Source: Fibrobacter sp.
Lineage (GTDB): Bacteria; Fibrobacterota; Fibrobacteria; Fibrobacterales; Fibrobacteraceae
DNA length: 64,000 nt
Direction of reading: 5' to 3'
Assembly (NCBI GenBank): GCA_024399015.1
Contig: JAKSIC010000002.1
Span: forward strand, 1 to 64,000
Shown here: in pieces, positions 61,357-64,000 of the stretch
Layout: every line of letters starts with the position of its first letter
Numbering within the stretch: the first letter of the stretch is position 1
The notes under the pieces: generated by a model
The model's input: the letters and a program-made list of their open reading frames with translations, nothing else
What the model was told of the DNA's origin: nothing
Databases searched by the model: none
Program-made: the position numbers and the translations under genes

Positions 61357-62691
61357 ATGAAAGGGACTCAAGTCAAAGACCGTTCTCTCCTCAGCCTCTC
61401 GTGGCCGCTGATATTCACCTTCGCCGTGAATATGATCCAGCCCATGATGGACAGCTGGTTCTTGTCACGAACTTCCGAAGAAGCTGCCGCAGGCGTCGGT
61501 GCATTGATGCCCGTTCTCGCAGCCTTGTTTACCGCCATCAACGCATTCTCCCAGGCAGGAGCAAGCATCGCCTCCCAGTACATGGGCGCCGAGCAGAACA
61601 GTCACGCCCGCTCCACCAAGACCATGGTGCTTTGCGGAAGCTTGATGGTCGGCCTTCTGATGACTTTAGCCATCATTCCCTTGTCCGGGCGCATTCCCGT
61701 TTGGATGGGCCTGCAGGGCGCACCTGTTATTTATGCCCAGCAGTTCATGTCGGTGGTGGCATTCGGCTTTGCCTTCAGGGCGCTGCAGTCCTCCCTCACT
61801 GCCTTTGTGGCGACCCACGGTCTTACGGTCTGGAACCTCATCGGAAACACAATCACCATCGTAAGCAACGCCATCATGAACTACATCTTCCTGGAAGGCC
61901 TCTTTGGGCTTCCCAAGATGGGAGCCAAGGGCGTGGGCCTGGCAACTGCACTTTCCTGGTTGATTTCCTCCGCTATTCTCTGGTGTGTACTGCGCTACAA
62001 GGCTCAGCACAAGACCCACCGCCGCGACCTGAAGCGTTCCCGCATCATCCTTCCCGACTGGATCCGCATCGGTTTTCCTGCTGCAGCGGAACCCATCAGT
62101 TTTCAGCTGTTCAACGTGTTCATTACCGCCATGGTGGCACACATCGGAACGCTGGCCATGACCGCCCGAGTATTCGCCGGGAACTTCGCCGCCTTGTCTG
62201 TAATTCTCGGGAGCGGCCTCGGTAACGGAAACCAGATTCTGGTCGCCCACCTGGTTGGCGCAATGGAATTCAAGACCGCCGACCAGCGTGTTCACCAGAC
62301 CATTCTCATCAGCTGCATTAGCGGACTTATTTTGTCTGTAATCATGGCACTTTGCGGTACTCACCTCATTGGCGTCTTTACGGACAATCCCGAGGTCATT
62401 GCCCTAGGCCAGATGTGCCTTTGGTGCGACGTGGCGGTGCAACCCTTCAAGGCTGTAAACTTTGTTCTAACCACATCCATGCGAGCCGCTGGCGATTCCA
62501 AGTTCCCCGCATTTGTCGGAAGCGGAATGATGTGGACTTTGGGCGTAGGCACAGCACTGTTCCTGGCGTTCGTTCTTGACCTTGGCCTTCCCGGTCTTTG
62601 GCTGGGCATGGCTGCCGACGAATTCTACAGATCCATCGCAAACTACTACCGTTGGCGCAGCGGAAAGTGGCAGAGCAAGGCCGTGGTTTAA
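61357..62691 (+). CDS. MATE family multidrug/metabolite exporter
   Basis: 444 residues with about twelve hydrophobic segments in two MATE repeats (WPLIFTFAVNMIQPMMDSWFLSRTSEEAAAGVGALMPVLAALFTAINAFSQAGASIASQYMGA; later PAAAEPISFQLFNVFITAMVAHIG and VAVQPFKAVNFVLTTSMRAAGDSKFPAFVG). It exports cations, drugs or metabolites using an ion gradient. Substrate unknown. dnaG follows after 70 nt with its own -10-like box. Confidence 0.92.
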   Translation: MKGTQVKDRSLLSLSWPLIFTFAVNMIQPMMDSWFLSRTSEEAAAGVGALMPVLAALFTAINAFSQAGASIASQYMGAEQNSHARSTKTMVLCGSLMVGLLMTLAIIPLSGRIPVWMGLQGAPVIYAQQFMSVVAFGFAFRALQSSLTAFVATHGLTVWNLIGNTITIVSNAIMNYIFLEGLFGLPKMGAKGVGLATALSWLISSAILWCVLRYKAQHKTHRRDLKRSRIILPDWIRIGFPAAAEPISFQLFNVFITAMVAHIGTLAMTARVFAGNFAALSVILGSGLGNGNQILVAHLVGAMEFKTADQRVHQTILISCISGLILSVIMALCGTHLIGVFTDNPEVIALGQMCLWCDVAVQPFKAVNFVLTTSMRAAGDSKFPAFVGSGMMWTLGVGTALFLAFVLDLGLPGLWLGMAADEFYRSIANYYRWRSGKWQSKAVV

Positions 62692-62748
62692 GCCTCGCAA
62701 ATGGTCTCTGAGAACGTCGCGGCAAAAAACGCGGACCTCGACTTTTTC

Positions 62749-62754
62749 TATCTT
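62749..62754 (+). promoter_or_regulatory. Candidate -10 box of a leaderless dnaG transcript
   Basis: TATCTT ends exactly 7 nt before GTG 62762; no Shine-Dalgarno. Confidence 0.5.
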
Positions 62755-62761
62755 TGCCGCC

Positions 62762-64000
62762 GTGGCTTTTTACTCTAACGAAATCATCCAACAGCTAAAA
62801 ACTCAAACGGACATCGCGACCGTCATTGAGAATTTTGTGCCGTTGAAACGTTCCGGCAATGGACGTTATCTTGGAGTATGCCCTTTTCACAACGACCGTT
62901 CCCCATCAATGAATGTGAACCCCAGTTTGGGCATTTACAAGTGTTTCGCCTGTGGTGCCGCCGGTGACGTTTTCAAGTTCGTCCAGGAACACGAAAAGCT
63001 GGACTTCAAGGGAGCCGTGGAATGGGTTGCCAATTACACAGGTTTTGCCCTTCCCTCTTTAGGCGCTCCGGAAAATGCCGAAGTCGTCGAAGAACGCGAA
63101 AAGGTTCGTCGCCTCAATGAACTTGCCTGCCAGTGGTTTGAGCAACAACTCACCATGAGCCAAAAGGCCCAGGCCTATTTGAATAGTCGCCACATTACCG
63201 AGGAAACCCGTCAGCGTTTCCATATCGGCTACGCGCCCGACGGTCGTGAAGGGTTTATCAGCTTTGCAGTAAAGAACGGTTTTTCGCCCCTGGACTGCGT
63301 GAAGGCAGGCCTTGCCGTTGAAAAGGAACACGGAGGCATTTCCGACAAGTTCCGCGATCGTTTGATGATCGCCATCCAGAACATTTCTGGAATGATCGTA
63401 GCCTTCGGTGGCCGCGACCTCAGCGAAAACAAGGACCCGAATTTTAAGCCGGCAAAATACATGAACAGTCCGGAATCCGCCCTTTACCACAAGAGCGACA
63501 TTCTTTTCGGATTGAATCATAGCCGCCAGAGCATCGCCAAGGAAGACGCGGTCATCATCGTGGAAGGCTACTTCGACATGATCAGCCTTTTCCAGGGAGG
63601 CGTCACCAACGTGGTTGCAGCCTCTGGAACCGCCTTGACCGAAACCCACGCCAGCATTCTGGCCCGTTACGCCAAAACAGCCTACTTGGTTTTTGACGGC
63701 GACGCTGCAGGTCAAAAGGCAACCTTGCGCAGTTTGGAAATCGTGCTTCCCAAGGGAATCGCCCCACGAGTGTTTGCATTGTCCCGTCCGGACGGCACCA
63801 AGATCGACCCCGACAACTTTGTAAACGAACAGGGTCCCGAAGCATTTAGAAACGCTTTGTCCACCGCCGACGACTGGCTCAACTATCTGGCCAGCCAAAA
63901 GGATTTGCGCCGCCCCGAAGAAAGGGCAAACTTTGTAAGCTACGCCAAGTCCCTGGTAAAGAGCATTGGCGATCGTGAACTTCAGAACCAATACCTGAAG
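62762..64000 (+). CDS. dnaG: DNA primase, truncated by window edge
   Basis: 413 codons from GTG 62762 to the window end, frame still open. The N-terminus VAFYSNEIIQQLKTQTDIATVIENFVPL matches DnaG. The zinc site is C40, H43, C61, C64 (CPFHNDRSP...YKCFACG). The core has RFRDRLMIAIQNISGMIVAFGGR, YMNSPES and the TOPRIM motifs EGYFD (268-272) and DGDAAG (312-317). It makes RNA primers for replication. The C-terminal DnaB-binding domain lies beyond the window. Neighbouring rpoD, often next to dnaG, cannot be seen. Confidence 0.96.
   Translation, partial: MAFYSNEIIQQLKTQTDIATVIENFVPLKRSGNGRYLGVCPFHNDRSPSMNVNPSLGIYKCFACGAAGDVFKFVQEHEKLDFKGAVEWVANYTGFALPSLGAPENAEVVEEREKVRRLNELACQWFEQQLTMSQKAQAYLNSRHITEETRQRFHIGYAPDGREGFISFAVKNGFSPLDCVKAGLAVEKEHGGISDKFRDRLMIAIQNISGMIVAFGGRDLSENKDPNFKPAKYMNSPESALYHKSDILFGLNHSRQSIAKEDAVIIVEGYFDMISLFQGGVTNVVAASGTALTETHASILARYAKTAYLVFDGDAAGQKATLRSLEIVLPKGIAPRVFALSRPDGTKIDPDNFVNEQGPEAFRNALSTADDWLNYLASQKDLRRPEERANFVSYAKSLVKSIGDRELQNQYLK

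Overview
The window looks like chromosome of a Fibrobacter-type bacterium (Fibrobacterota, FCB group). Three things point there: two members of the TIGR02147/DUF4423 regulator family, a protein with the Fibrobacter succinogenes major paralogous (FISUMP) domain, and many lipoproteins with a Ser-rich stretch after the lipid cysteine. Outer-membrane barrel proteins and a KDO gene (kdsB) indicate a Gram-negative envelope. No rRNA, tRNA, transposase or CRISPR array was recognised.

Layout. 1-5181 (minus): type I restriction-modification operon, GIY-YIG/DUF4357 protein, hsdR, hsdM, hsdS (cut by the window edge). 5301-8830: accessory DNA with an exported protein, an 11-copy 43-bp tandem array plus one stray copy, a DUF6261-like protein, a 40-codon gene with a DUF6169-like gene, and a GC-rich structured intergenic region. 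8828-14752 (plus): four-gene circularly permuted ATP-grasp / alpha-E / transglutaminase cluster. 14998-17974: TIGR02147 regulator, lipoprotein, amidase. 18053-27613: zinc-ribbon protein, EamA transporter without a normal start codon, SMC, envelope proteins, radical SAM protein, pyrophosphatase, Omp85-like protein. 28330-30969: HrpB helicase. 30990-37753 (minus): tightly packed eight-gene operon of PilM-like, PilN-like, rsmD, coaD, rhomboid, PfkB kinase, an exported coiled protein and a beta-propeller. 37792-44964 (minus): gatC-kdsB-comEA, uvrD, thiL-gspE/pilB. 45197-49375: small unknown protein, TIM-barrel protein, radical SAM/SPASM enzyme, efp and divergent epmB. 49454-53223: FISUMP protein, lipoprotein, second TIGR02147 regulator with lipoprotein. 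53303-59548 (minus): MglA-like GTPase, roadblock protein, DUF2914 protein, large outer-membrane protein and Omp85-like protein. 59842-64000: rpsT, DegT aminotransferase, MATE transporter, dnaG (cut by the right edge).

Four non-coding patterns stand out. (1) At least twelve genes have a TAnnnT hexamer exactly 6 or 7 nt before the start codon and no evident Shine-Dalgarno, as expected of leaderless mRNAs. (2) Both TIGR02147 genes are preceded, 89 and 104 bp upstream, by a 33-37 bp near-perfect palindrome with a 1-bp centre and related half-sites: candidate operators. (3) Tracts of 7-bp repeats, usually exactly five units (35 bp), are scattered between genes, twice inside hrpB, and in the thiL leader. 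(4) The 43-bp tandem array with its detached copy.

Working together: PilM/PilN/GspE-like proteins, ComEA and the MglA-roadblock operon are compatible with a type IV pilus or type II secretion machine and polarity control. efp and epmB form the first step of EF-P lysylation. The ATP-grasp cluster probably makes and trims an unknown peptide or amide-linked metabolite.
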